From NCBI GenBank assembly GCA_024223125.1, contig JAAEOP010001200.1, forward strand, positions 1 to 9,383: a stretch of 9,383 nt of DNA, read 5' to 3'. This document shows, piece after piece, positions 1 through 6,263 of the stretch; position 1 is the stretch's first letter; each line of letters opens with the position of its first letter. This DNA is from Chloroflexota bacterium (GTDB taxonomy: Bacteria > Chloroflexota > Anaerolineae > Promineifilales > Promineifilaceae). Below the pieces are notes generated by a model. The model saw only the letters and a list, made by a program, of their open reading frames with translations. It ran no database searches and was not told the DNA's origin. The position numbers and the translations under genes were made by a program.

Positions 1-56
1 GCTTGTTGTGCTCCCTCAAGGTCTTGTATTTGATTGGGGTCAAAGTCAGTTAACAT
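1..56 (-). CDS. N-terminus of a probable IS transposase (partial, runs off the window)
   Basis: The minus strand opens with ATG at 56-54 and reads 18 codons (MLTDFDPNQIQDLEGAQQ) before the window ends. This short acidic leader resembles the start of large IS transposases whose N-terminus continues into a coiled coil, as in IS66-like and related families. The resemblance is from memory and rests on very few residues. The ribosome binding site is weak (a GAGAAAG-like stretch roughly 8-15 bases upstream). Its position about 130 bases inside the inferred element end at 183 suits a transposase gene. It could instead be an unrelated small gene start. Confidence 0.4.
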   Translation of the reverse strand, partial: MLTDFDPNQIQDLEGAQQ

Positions 57-112
57 TGTTTGCTTTCTCACTGCTTTTGTTGACAAGGGTTCATCTATGC
101 TAGACTTTCTGT

Positions 113-183
113 ATTCAAAACTCGTTAGAATTATGATAGAAGTTCATTTGAATTCTGTCCACCACGACTTATTGAGAAGATAC
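113..183 (+). repeat. 71-bp direct repeat, copy 1
   Basis: Bases 113-183 match 8076-8146 at 70 of 71 positions, in the same orientation; the only difference is G at 166 versus A at 8129. Inside the repeat AGAATT and AATTCT form a 6-bp inverted pair. The repeat supplies the last 13 codons and the stop of the truncated recombinase frame. Homology may continue in decayed form to the left, since GTTCATC occurs at 89-95 here and at 8048-8054 near the other copy. The sharp, shared right-hand boundary suggests that this side is the outer end of a mobile element. Confidence 0.85.
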
Positions 184-353
184 TTCTTGAGATAGAGAAA
201 ATACGCCCGTATTTCCTCTTCGGTGACCTGATCCGGGGATTTGTTAAAATATGCGGCCAGTTGGCGCACGGCACGTAGGTAAGCATCTTGGGTCTTGGGA
301 GCAAGACCGCGTAATTGCATGTCTGCCAACATGCGTTGACGTAATGGAGTCAT
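144..353 (-). pseudogene. Truncated tyrosine recombinase/integrase, N-terminal domain only
   Basis: The frame starts at ATG 353-351 and gives about 56 residues of an N-terminal core-binding (SAM-like, XerC/XerD-type) domain: PLRQRMLADMQLRGLAP, then TQDAYLRAVRQLAAYF and an acidic segment leading to IRAYFLYLK. This pattern is typical of integrases that sit alone or beside IS91-like elements. Such proteins are usually about 280-300 residues. At 184/183 the frame enters the 71-bp repeat and ends after 13 foreign codons, so the whole catalytic domain (R…HxxR…Y) is missing. The fragment cannot be an active recombinase. A G-rich ribosome binding site sits just upstream of the start, inside a palindrome. 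The loss is best explained by insertion of the element at 1-183. Confidence 0.8.
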
Positions 354-357
354 GACT

Positions 358-375
358 ATACCCCCTGTAGGGTAT
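358..375. promoter_or_regulatory. Palindrome over the recombinase ribosome binding site
   Basis: ATACCC (358-363) and GGGTAT (370-375) form a perfect 6-bp inverted repeat with a 6-base loop. On the minus strand it lies immediately before the truncated recombinase start at 353 and contains its G-rich Shine-Dalgarno (GGGGG). It could be an operator or an RNA hairpin that hides the ribosome binding site. With 6-bp arms, chance is not excluded. Confidence 0.3.
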
Positions 376-547
376 GGATTTATAGGAAATATAATCGCTT
401 ATTCAATTGTTTGGGAAGGGGGATTAACTTGGTTGCTCTTTCTGCGTGTAGCGCTTAGTTCAACGTTTTTTTATCCACAAAAAAATCTGAGTAATTGTGT
501 GAAAGTAAATATTATTTTCGCTCGGTAACAATGTTGGGTACGCTTTA

Positions 548-1162
548 TCAGGTTTTGGTAGCGATGGTTTGAATAACGGCCGTCAACCCCCTCACCATTG
601 TCTCTAAACTCATCGAAGGTTGGGGATTGATGCTGCCGGCCGTTTGTTGGGGCAATTGGGGCAGATGGATAAACCCGGCTGGGGTAGCTAAATTGTGTTT
701 ATGCAGGTAATGGAGAATTTCATACATTACCTGGTTGCACAAAAAAGTGCCGGCCGAATAGGAAACCTGCCCTGGTATGCCCGCCTCATGGAGCGCCTCT
801 ACCATCTTCCGTATCGGCAGCGTACTGAAATAGGCGTCTGCTCCCTCGGCCACAACTGGCTTGTCCGTAACCAGGTGACCGCCGTTGTCAGCAATGAGGT
901 AGTCCAGCAGGTTAATGGCGATCCGCTCCACAGAAACGGCTGCTCGTCGGCTCGACTCCCCCAGGCACAACACCGCGTCTGGCTGGGCAGTAATATAGGT
1001 GCGAATGAGCGTATCTGGCCCGGCAAAGCGTTCCACCGGCAAAATAACGGTGACTAATTCCACCCCCTCCATTTCCTGCTCCGCCAAAGCATGAACGACC
1101 TGCTCTGAAGGATTTACATCACGGCCGCCGAACGGCCCAAACCCGCTAAGTAATAGTTTCAT
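548..1162 (-). CDS. pcp: Pyroglutamyl-peptidase I (pyrrolidone-carboxylate peptidase, family C15)
   Basis: This cytoplasmic cysteine peptidase removes an N-terminal pyroglutamate from peptides. The 204-residue protein has the normal family length (about 200-215). It begins with the hallmark LLSGFGPFGG (residues 4-13) followed by NPSE. The catalytic triad is recognisable: Glu79 in VSVERIAIN, Cys142 in YSAGTFLCNQ and His166 in GFIHLPQLP. These lie two residues before the E81/C144/H168 numbering of the Bacillus enzyme, so the enzyme should be active. The start is ATG 1162-1160; a shorter start would lose the FGPFGG loop. No strong Shine-Dalgarno is visible. It is transcribed away from the neighbouring plus-strand genes and is probably monocistronic. 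No clear terminator is seen in 354-547. Confidence 0.95.
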   Translation of the reverse strand: MKLLLSGFGPFGGRDVNPSEQVVHALAEQEMEGVELVTVILPVERFAGPDTLIRTYITAQPDAVLCLGESSRRAAVSVERIAINLLDYLIADNGGHLVTDKPVVAEGADAYFSTLPIRKMVEALHEAGIPGQVSYSAGTFLCNQVMYEILHYLHKHNLATPAGFIHLPQLPQQTAGSINPQPSMSLETMVRGLTAVIQTIATKT

Positions 1163-1361
1163 ACTGGTTGATCACATCTGTTCCCATTTGCTGTACCATA
1201 CGATGGTTGCTTTTTGGTCGGCCGTGCTGATGGCTGAGTCAGGTTCCCCATTTTCCAACATTGTCAGCGCCGCACCGGTTATACATCAACTCCAAATCAA
1301 TCTGTCACCGGGCCAGGTTAGAAAACTGGTCATACAACCAGCCCAGATATGATTAGTATTA
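1163..1361. other. Intergenic stretch with a possible minus-strand gene relic
   Basis: This is the first part of a 419-base gap without an intact gene (1163-1581). On the minus strand a 37-codon open stretch ends at TGA 1174-1172, ten bases before pcp; from an internal ATG it reads MLENGEPDSAIS and ends YSKWEQM. Another minus-strand frame just upstream (about 1348-1240) reads WLYDQFSNLAR, then an in-frame TGA, then QIDLELMYNRCG. Together they look like the tail of a decayed gene with one nonsense and one frameshift lesion, but I recognise no family. The rest of the gap holds the double-hairpin repeat at 1362-1444 and, from 1445 to 1581, AT-rich leader in which I see no convincing promoter hexamers. 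Confidence 0.25.
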
Positions 1362-1444
1362 ATACAGGTCATTCCTGCGAAGTCAGGAATCCATGTGCCT
1401 GGATACCCGCGAAGGTGGGTATGACAGTCGAGATATACCTGTAT
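1362..1444. repeat. Double-hairpin intergenic repeat (REP/MITE-like)
   Basis: This is an 83-base element with three nested symmetries. Outer arms ATACAGGT (1362-1369) and ACCTGTAT (1437-1444) are perfect inverted repeats. Inside them, GTCAT (1368-1372) pairs with ATGAC (1421-1425) and ATCCA with TGGAT. Two separate hairpins fill the arms: ATTCCTG/CAGGAAT (1371-1377 with 1384-1390, loop CGAAGT) and ATACCC/GGGTAT (1403-1408 with 1417-1422). The core resembles the GTCATTCC…GGAATCCA palindromic repeats scattered through many bacterial genomes. No coding capacity is present, so any movement would need a transposase supplied elsewhere. It lies between divergently oriented pcp and the 1582 gene. Confidence 0.7.
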
Positions 1445-1581
1445 AGTTACTATGATTATAACACAGGGTGATGATTTGCATTCCTATTCCACAAAAAATT
1501 AAAGCGGTGGCGTGTAACTTGCCGGTTGGTACAATTGCGTACTACCCTCCTAAGGGGTGTATATCAACAAGAAGATAGGTT

Positions 1582-2604
1582 ATGAAGATTATTTTGAAAC
1601 AATGGCAATTGTGGCTGGGGCTGTTGGTCAGTGCCTTTTTTATCTGGTTGGCGCTGCGTGGCTTAAAGTTGGGCGACGTGTGGGGTTACATGCAAGCGGC
1701 CAACTATATCTGGATTTTGCCGGGGATTGTGGTTTACTTTTTAGCGGTTTGGGCGCGGACGTGGCGTTGGGATTATATGTTACGGCCGTTAAAACACGTC
1801 TCCCTCATTCGCCTCTTTCCTGTAGTGGTGATCGGTTACATGGGTAACAACGTCTACCCGGCACGAGCCGGTGAAGTGCTGCGTTCCTTTGTCCTGCGAG
1901 AACGAGAAAAGATTCCTATGAGCGCCAGTTTAGCCACCGTCGTTGTGGAGCGGGTGTTTGATGGGTTGGTGATGCTTATGTTTGTTTTTGTCGCCCTCCC
2001 TTTCACCCCCATTCCCGGTGACAGTGCATCCATTCGCTCCATCGTTGTGCTGGCCAGCATCGTCTTCTTTGTCGCTTTGATTATCTTTTTTGGCTTGGCT
2101 GCTTTCCCCGATCATTTTTATGCCCTTGCTGAAAAAATCGGCTACAAACTGTTTCCCCATCGTATTCATCACCCACTGCTCACCTTCTTAAAACGGTTTT
2201 TGGATGGGCTGGAATCATTACGCAGCTTTCGCAGTGTATTGATGATCTTTTTCACTTCGGTCGTCATCTGGCTGTTGGAGACAGTGAAATATTGGTTTGT
2301 GATGCAAGCTTTTGATTTTGAAGTGACCTTTTTTGCCTTGATGTTGATGAATGGCGTTGTTAATTTAGCTACCACGTTGCCGGCCGCGCCCGGTTACATC
2401 GGCACATTTGATGGGCCAGGAATTGCTGTGTTGGTGTTGTATGGCGTCAACCCCGAAATTGCCACCGCTTATACGCTGGTACTGCACGCCGCTTTGTGGC
2501 TGCCCATTACAATATTGGGCGGTTGGTATATGCTTCGGGCAGGGATGCGTTGGTCTACCTTTAAGCAGGCAGTGAAAGTAAAAGAACAGGAGGTACCTAT
2601 TTGA
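1582..2604 (+). CDS. Flippase-like / lysylphosphatidylglycerol-synthase transmembrane family protein
   Basis: This 340-residue integral membrane protein belongs to the LPG_synthase_TM / AglD-like family (the UPF0104 group). Family members act at the cytoplasmic membrane on lipid-linked substrates, as the membrane half of lysyl-PG synthase or in glycolipid pathways. The signature GYMGNNVYPARAGEVLR is at residues 85-101, followed by VVVERVFDGL (120-129). About seven or eight hydrophobic segments are visible, near residues 8-26, 43-60, 75-90, 125-142, 152-175, 217-238, 242-265 and 300-322. There is no soluble lysyltransferase domain, so it is not an MprF enzyme. The ATG at 1582 follows a GATAGGT-type ribosome binding site. 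The gene ends at TGA 2602-2604, inside a perfect palindrome that separates it from the next gene, with which it is probably co-transcribed. The substrate is unknown. Confidence 0.85.
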   Translation: MKIILKQWQLWLGLLVSAFFIWLALRGLKLGDVWGYMQAANYIWILPGIVVYFLAVWARTWRWDYMLRPLKHVSLIRLFPVVVIGYMGNNVYPARAGEVLRSFVLREREKIPMSASLATVVVERVFDGLVMLMFVFVALPFTPIPGDSASIRSIVVLASIVFFVALIIFFGLAAFPDHFYALAEKIGYKLFPHRIHHPLLTFLKRFLDGLESLRSFRSVLMIFFTSVVIWLLETVKYWFVMQAFDFEVTFFALMLMNGVVNLATTLPAAPGYIGTFDGPGIAVLVLYGVNPEIATAYTLVLHAALWLPITILGGWYMLRAGMRWSTFKQAVKVKEQEVPI

Positions 2605-2635
2605 GATTGGAGATTGTCAATCTCCAATCTCAAAT
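2588..2635 (+). promoter_or_regulatory. Shine-Dalgarno separated from its start codon by a perfect hairpin
   Basis: A strong Shine-Dalgarno, AGGAGGT, lies at 2588-2594 inside the end of the upstream gene. A perfect palindrome follows: arms 2599-2616 and 2618-2635 (18 bp each) around a single base at 2617, built from two GAGATTG heptamers and two CAATCTC heptamers plus flanking bases. It overlaps the upstream TGA. The start codon is at 2641. Linear spacing is 46 bases, too long for normal initiation, but if the hairpin folds the remaining spacer is 4 + 5 = 9 bases, which is near optimal. No other Shine-Dalgarno is visible before 2641. A real single-stranded loop would need a few central pairs to open. 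Confidence 0.7.
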
Positions 2636-2640
2636 CCACC

Positions 2641-3960
2641 ATGAACACAGCTATCATCGGAGCCGGACTTGCCGGACTGTCGGCCGCATATGATTTATTG
2701 AACGCCGGTCATGATGTGGTACTTTTTGAAGCCAGCGATTGTGCCGGGGGATTGGCCGGCGGTTTTCAGGATGAAACCTGGGATTGGCCGTTGGAGAAGT
2801 TTTATCACCATATTTTTAAGTCAGACAAAGCGATTATTGGGCTGACGGAGGAGATTGGGTTTAAGGATAAGCTATTTTTCCCGCGCCCGACAACATCTGT
2901 CATTCACAACGGCCGTATCGAACCGTTTGACTCCCCTTTGCGCTGGTTTACCTTTTCCGGGTTTAATCTGTTGGACACAATCCGCTTTGGATTGGTGGGC
3001 GCATATCTTCGTTTTTCACGGCCGTGGCGCAAATTGGAACAGGAAACGGCCGATAGCTGGCTACAACGTTGGTACGGCCAAAAAATCTACAAGACGGTGT
3101 GGCGACCGCTGCTTATTGGCAAGTTTGGACCATATTACCAGGATGTCAATATGGCCTGGATGTGGGCGCGGGTTCATGTTCGCAGCATGAGCCTGGGTTA
3201 TTATGAAGGTGGCTTTCAAGCGTTTGTGGATAGGTTGACGGTCGTTGTGCAAGAACGTGGCGGCCAGGTAAAACTTAACTGCCCGGTAGAACAAGTTCGC
3301 CCCCAAAATGGCAAATTGTCCATACAGGCGGCCGGACAAACATATACCTTTGATAACTGCCTAGCGACCACCTCCCCCGGCTTATTAACAAAACTGGCGC
3401 CCGATTTACCGCCCGACTATTTGGGGCAACTGCTCAATTTGAAGAGTATGGGAGCGGTGGCGCTGACATTGGCTTTGACACGGCCGTTTATGCCCGATGA
3501 TCGAACCTATTGGCTAAACATTCCCGCTAACACCCCCGATAAAAATGAAGGGGATTATCCTTTCCTGGCGTTGGTCGAGCATACCAACTTTATCGAGCGC
3601 AAACATTACAATGACGACCATATTTTGTACTGCGGCGATTATGTGACGCCTGATCATCCCTACATGAGCATGAGCCAGATGGAATTAGAAGACCTTTTTA
3701 CGGCCGCTCTCAAAAATATCAACCCGGAATTTCAGCGGGATTGGGTACGCCAAAGCTGGCTGTTCCGGGAGGCATATGCCCAGCCAGTGCCGCTGCTCAA
3801 CCATTCACAAGCCATCCCCGATATTCAAACCCCACTTCCCGGTCTCTATTTTGCCAGCATGAGCCAGGTTTACCCCTGGGATCGGGGTACAAATTTTGCG
3901 GTGGAAATTGGGCGTAAAGCGGCCGCTATGATGAACAGTGGCAGCGGCGACCGGACGTAG
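2641..3960 (+). CDS. NAD(P)/FAD-dependent oxidoreductase, amine-oxidase / protoporphyrinogen-oxidase fold
   Basis: This 439-residue flavoprotein binds FAD through an N-terminal Rossmann motif, AIIGAGLAGLSAAYDLL (residues 4-20), with the ribose-binding acidic residue Glu30 and a following CAGGLAGG motif (34-41). The C-terminal FAD motif is GLYFASMSQVYPWDRG (401-416), then TNFAVEIG. The overall pattern places it in the amine-oxidase/HemY/UDP-galactopyranose-mutase superfamily. The substrate cannot be read from the sequence, and protoporphyrinogen oxidase is only a superfamily label. The ATG at 2641 is preferred because it places the GxGxxG strand at the terminus. An upstream in-frame TTG (2614) would add nine residues encoded by the palindrome itself. 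The gene follows the flippase-like gene in the same frame, 36 bases after its stop. Confidence 0.85.
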   Translation: MNTAIIGAGLAGLSAAYDLLNAGHDVVLFEASDCAGGLAGGFQDETWDWPLEKFYHHIFKSDKAIIGLTEEIGFKDKLFFPRPTTSVIHNGRIEPFDSPLRWFTFSGFNLLDTIRFGLVGAYLRFSRPWRKLEQETADSWLQRWYGQKIYKTVWRPLLIGKFGPYYQDVNMAWMWARVHVRSMSLGYYEGGFQAFVDRLTVVVQERGGQVKLNCPVEQVRPQNGKLSIQAAGQTYTFDNCLATTSPGLLTKLAPDLPPDYLGQLLNLKSMGAVALTLALTRPFMPDDRTYWLNIPANTPDKNEGDYPFLALVEHTNFIERKHYNDDHILYCGDYVTPDHPYMSMSQMELEDLFTAALKNINPEFQRDWVRQSWLFREAYAQPVPLLNHSQAIPDIQTPLPGLYFASMSQVYPWDRGTNFAVEIGRKAAAMMNSGSGDRT

Positions 3961-4102
3961 CCTGAAAGTACAAATGTAAGCTGGTTCAAATAGCGTAAAC
4001 TATGTTATCTTTCCATCTGAAAAGAGTATTTTTAAGCACATTGCCACGAGTGAGACGAGGATAACTTCGATCTATTCGTGGCCTTCGTTTTGTATCATCT
4101 GC

Positions 4103-4119
4103 AAGGAGTTAATCAAATG
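4103..4119 (+). promoter_or_regulatory. Ribosome binding site fixing the dehydrogenase start
   Basis: AAGGAG at 4103-4108 stands 8 bases before ATG 4117. This favours 4117 over an in-frame GTG at 4078, which has no comparable site and would add 13 residues before the dinucleotide-binding strand. The leader 3961-4102 is noncoding; I found no convincing promoter hexamers or terminator in it. Confidence 0.75.
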
Positions 4120-5559
4120 AAAATTATTGTTGTTGGAACTGGATTTGTAGGCTTGCCTCATGCTGCGATATTGGCCGAAGCTGGACATGAAGTATACGCC
4201 TATGATATTGATCCCCAAAAGATTACGGCTTATGAAAGCGGCGACCGCGCCCAGATTGAGTATTATGTCAATGAGCCAGGACTATATGCTTCGATTCAAG
4301 AGACACACGGCCGTTACCTTTTCTTCACCAGTGATATTTCTAGCCTGGTCGAGGAAACAGATGTCTTTTTTATGTGCATCAACACCCCGCCTAACCGGGA
4401 TGGTTCTACTGACTTGAGCTACTATCTGAACGCGGCTAATGATGTGGCCCAACTGCTGTCCCATCGTCAGGAGCAAAGCCGGGTTGTTCTGGTGAATAAA
4501 AGTACTGTCCCTGTAGGAACCGCCCGCATGTTAGAACGAGTCATGACCGATCATGGCGTCAAAAATGTGGGCGTGGCTTCCAATCCTGAATTTCTGGCAC
4601 AGGGTAATGCCATTGATGGTTCCCGCCGCCCAGACCGGGTGGTTGTAGGCGCCGACACGGAAGAAGATCTCCAACTACTGCGCCGAGTCTATTCCCAATT
4701 TGTAAACCATGTGCGTATTAAATATGTAGAGACAACTCCAGAAACGGCCGAGTCCATTAAATATATGGGTAACACCCTGTTGTTAACCTACATCTCTTTC
4801 TGGAATGGCGTCGGGGCACGGGTGGCTGAAAACCTACCCAATGTACGTATGGAAGACTTGAAGATTGGGGTGACAGCCGATACTCGCATAAGTACCTGGG
4901 GTTCCTATGTTAGTAACGGGGCCGGTGGAAGTTGCTTTGGCAAAGATATTCAATCGTTAATTTACCAGTTGAACCAGGCTGGCTGCTCCACAGATATACT
5001 GCAAGCGGTCTACAACATCAATGAATATCAGAAAACATATCTGGTAGACCGGGCCGTCCATGAAGCTGATTTCAACTTTAACCAGAAAACAGTAACGCTG
5101 CTGGGGCTGGCTTTCAAAAAACGTACCAATGATATGCGCGATTCGGCCGCATTAAAAGCAGTGGAGGCATTGCTCAGCAAAGGCGTCAAGGAAATCCGGG
5201 CTTACGATCCTCTGGCAATGCAGGCAGCGCAGGAGTATTGGTTTAGCCCGGAAAAGAATCATCTTTTTGAACGTATTACCTACCATGACACAGCTCAAGA
5301 AGCCTTAGCTGGCAGTGACGCCGTTTTTATTTCCACAGATTGGGAAGAGTTTCGCGGCCTTTCACGCACCATTGAGAAAGCTGTCAAACCGCCATACCTG
5401 GTTATTGACGGCCGACGGATGATTCCCGATTACATGTCCCTGGTACAAAAAGGGTACGAGTATCTGGCAGTAGGTGGCCCCCTCCTCAAAAAAGAAAGTA
5501 CGCTAGTTGTTTCCGGCAATGGCTTGGCTGTGGAACCTGTGCTTGAATTAGCAAAGTAG
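4117..5559 (+). CDS. ugd: UDP-glucose/GDP-mannose dehydrogenase family protein (probable UDP-glucose 6-dehydrogenase)
   Basis: This 480-residue cytoplasmic enzyme would oxidise the C6 alcohol of a nucleotide sugar to a uronic acid in two NAD-dependent steps, feeding polysaccharide or glycolipid synthesis. The NAD-binding motif GTGFVG is at residues 7-12, with Asp30 ending the second strand. NKSTVPVGTA starts at 127. The active-site helix ESIKYMGN carries Lys215 and Asn219. The catalytic loop is GGSCFGKD with the thiol nucleophile Cys273. The C-terminal sugar-nucleotide domain opens with LLGLAFKKRTNDMRDS. The usual loop is GGSCFPKD, so Gly275 replaces the conserved proline; the catalytic Cys, Lys and Asp are kept. 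Specificity (UDP-Glc, UDP-ManNAc or GDP-Man) is not certain from motifs. The gene has its own leader and is followed by a strong terminator. Confidence 0.88.
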   Translation: MKIIVVGTGFVGLPHAAILAEAGHEVYAYDIDPQKITAYESGDRAQIEYYVNEPGLYASIQETHGRYLFFTSDISSLVEETDVFFMCINTPPNRDGSTDLSYYLNAANDVAQLLSHRQEQSRVVLVNKSTVPVGTARMLERVMTDHGVKNVGVASNPEFLAQGNAIDGSRRPDRVVVGADTEEDLQLLRRVYSQFVNHVRIKYVETTPETAESIKYMGNTLLLTYISFWNGVGARVAENLPNVRMEDLKIGVTADTRISTWGSYVSNGAGGSCFGKDIQSLIYQLNQAGCSTDILQAVYNINEYQKTYLVDRAVHEADFNFNQKTVTLLGLAFKKRTNDMRDSAALKAVEALLSKGVKEIRAYDPLAMQAAQEYWFSPEKNHLFERITYHDTAQEALAGSDAVFISTDWEEFRGLSRTIEKAVKPPYLVIDGRRMIPDYMSLVQKGYEYLAVGGPLLKKESTLVVSGNGLAVEPVLELAK

Positions 5560-5586
5560 CGAGTTTGCAAGTCTGCAAATCTTCCC

Positions 5587-5625
5587 AGACCCATTAGGGA
5601 TATTTTTCCTGATGGGTCTTTTTTT
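5587..5625 (+). terminator. Intrinsic terminator after the dehydrogenase gene
   Basis: AGACCCATTAGG (5587-5598) pairs with CCTGATGGGTCT (5608-5619) across a 9-base loop; eleven Watson-Crick pairs and one T-G pair form the stem. A run of Ts (5619-5625) follows directly. This is a textbook rho-independent terminator 28 bases after the stop at 5559. It separates the envelope-type genes from the downstream operon. Confidence 0.93.
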
Positions 5626-5645
5626 CTTATCATGCACACACGCAC

Positions 5646-5684
5646 AAACTTGCCACTTGCAAACTTGCCACTTACCACTTGCAC
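5646..5684. repeat. Short ACTTGC-type tandem repeat, with an inverted partner before the terminator
   Basis: The 13-mer AAACTTGCCACTT occurs at 5646-5658 and again at 5661-5673 (period 15), followed by a further ACCACTTGC. An inverted partner, AGTTTGCAAGT, lies at 5562-5572 and is the exact complement of ACTTGCAAACT at 5655-5665. The two 11-base arms bracket the terminator. The block is noncoding, although an open frame crosses it. It is too short and irregular to be a CRISPR array. Confidence 0.75.
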
Positions 5685-5692
5685 GGTATCAT
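5665..5692 (+). promoter_or_regulatory. Putative sigma-70-type promoter for the lipoprotein operon
   Basis: TTGCCA (5665-5670) and TATCAT (5687-5692) each differ from the -35 and -10 consensus by one base and are separated by 16 bases. Transcription would begin near 5699, giving a leader of about 47 bases before the GTG at 5746. The position just after the terminator fits a new transcription unit. The -35 element lies inside the ACTTGCC repeat, so the match could be a by-product of the repeat. Confidence 0.5.
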
Positions 5693-5730
5693 TATGTCAT
5701 GCTCCCCATTTACAGAAATTTGCAATGTAT

Positions 5731-5748
5731 AAAGGAGGAAATATCGTG
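5731..5748 (+). promoter_or_regulatory. Ribosome binding site selecting a GTG start
   Basis: AAAGGAGG (5731-5738) is a strong Shine-Dalgarno 7 bases before GTG 5746. It rules against longer in-frame starts at 5632 and 5725: one would translate the repeat region, and the other would overlap this site. Confidence 0.85.
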
Positions 5749-6255
5749 AAACGAGTGAGCATTTTTACCCTCATAGTTGCTTTATTTATTTTTGCCGCTT
5801 GCCAAAGTGGTGATCCGTATAATCCTGATGTGTTACCGGCCAATTATGATTACGCGGCCGGAGCCACCCCCCATTCTGTCATCCTCAATGGCGTCACAAT
5901 TAAGGTGGAAAATGCCCATATTGTTCCAGGTGACGCTAATCTAATTGCCGGGTATGTGTATGTCATCATGACAATAGAAGTCTTCAACCAGAGTGATAAA
6001 TCAGTGAGCGCCACAGAATTTCGGTTGATAGACAGATATTTGAATGTGTATGAATCGTGGCAGACAAATGGCCCGGCCAACCAGAGTTTAACCCCCATGC
6101 CAAAAGTTATTGGTCCCGGACAAACAACTCAGGGAGAGCATGTATTTATCTTGCCCACGCCAGTGTTACAAGCAGATTTGCGGCTGCGTTGGGAATCGCC
6201 TGTGCATGAATCCCGCATTGATCTTTCATTAGGGCCGCTCTCATCGGGGCAGTAG
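5746..6255 (+). CDS. Secreted lipoprotein with a DUF4352-like domain
   Basis: From the GTG at 5746 the protein has 169 residues. It starts with a short lipoprotein signal peptide: MKR, a hydrophobic stretch (residues 4-18) and lipobox FAAC with Cys19 as the acylation site, so the mature protein should be membrane-anchored on the outer face. The remainder is a single beta-rich domain. The central block from GVTIKVENAHI through YVYVIMTIEVFNQSDKSV and FRLIDRYLN to a late PGQTTQGEHVF resembles DUF4352 (telokin/Ig-like), a common extracellular domain without known enzymatic activity. No catalytic motif is visible. It is the first gene of a three-gene unit, 8 bases before the pentapeptide gene. Its role is unknown; sensing, binding or a structural role are possible. 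Confidence 0.75.
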   Translation: MKRVSIFTLIVALFIFAACQSGDPYNPDVLPANYDYAAGATPHSVILNGVTIKVENAHIVPGDANLIAGYVYVIMTIEVFNQSDKSVSATEFRLIDRYLNVYESWQTNGPANQSLTPMPKVIGPGQTTQGEHVFILPTPVLQADLRLRWESPVHESRIDLSLGPLSSGQ

Positions 6256-6263
6256 CTTGACCT

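Larger units (their letters stand above)
1..183 (-). mobile_element. Upstream end of an insertion sequence, continuing past the left window edge
   Basis: This stretch appears to be the promoter-side end of an insertion sequence that continues left of the window. It contains the start of a transposase-like gene on the minus strand (1-56). Its outer boundary is placed at 183/184, because a second copy of bases 113-183 at 8076-8146 ends at exactly the same base (…GAGAAGATAC) next to unrelated DNA. At the left copy the neighbouring DNA is a recombinase gene that loses its reading frame there, as expected for an insertion. Neither the far end of the element nor any target-site duplication is visible, so the family cannot be assigned. 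The boundary is inferred from the shared repeat edge. Confidence 0.5.

Noticed and set aside
471..479. Perfect DnaA-box consensus TTATCCACA
   Set aside because: It is a single 9-mer match with no neighbouring cluster, AT-rich unwinding element or dnaA/dnaN genes. Chance of one match in both strands of this window is about 7 percent.
695..1057. 120-codon plus-strand open frame opposite pcp
   Set aside because: It is antisense to a clear, motif-complete pcp gene and has no recognisable domain, so it is a shadow frame.
2614..2640. Upstream TTG start for the FAD oxidoreductase
   Set aside because: It would translate half of the palindrome, add nine residues before a flavin-binding strand that normally starts at the terminus, and lies 19 bases from the only Shine-Dalgarno.
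4078..4116. GTG start for the nucleotide-sugar dehydrogenase
   Set aside because: No ribosome binding site precedes it, and AAGGAG sits 8 bases before ATG 4117.
5646..5684. CRISPR-like array
   Set aside because: There are only two to three partial units of period 15 with no spacers and no cas genes.
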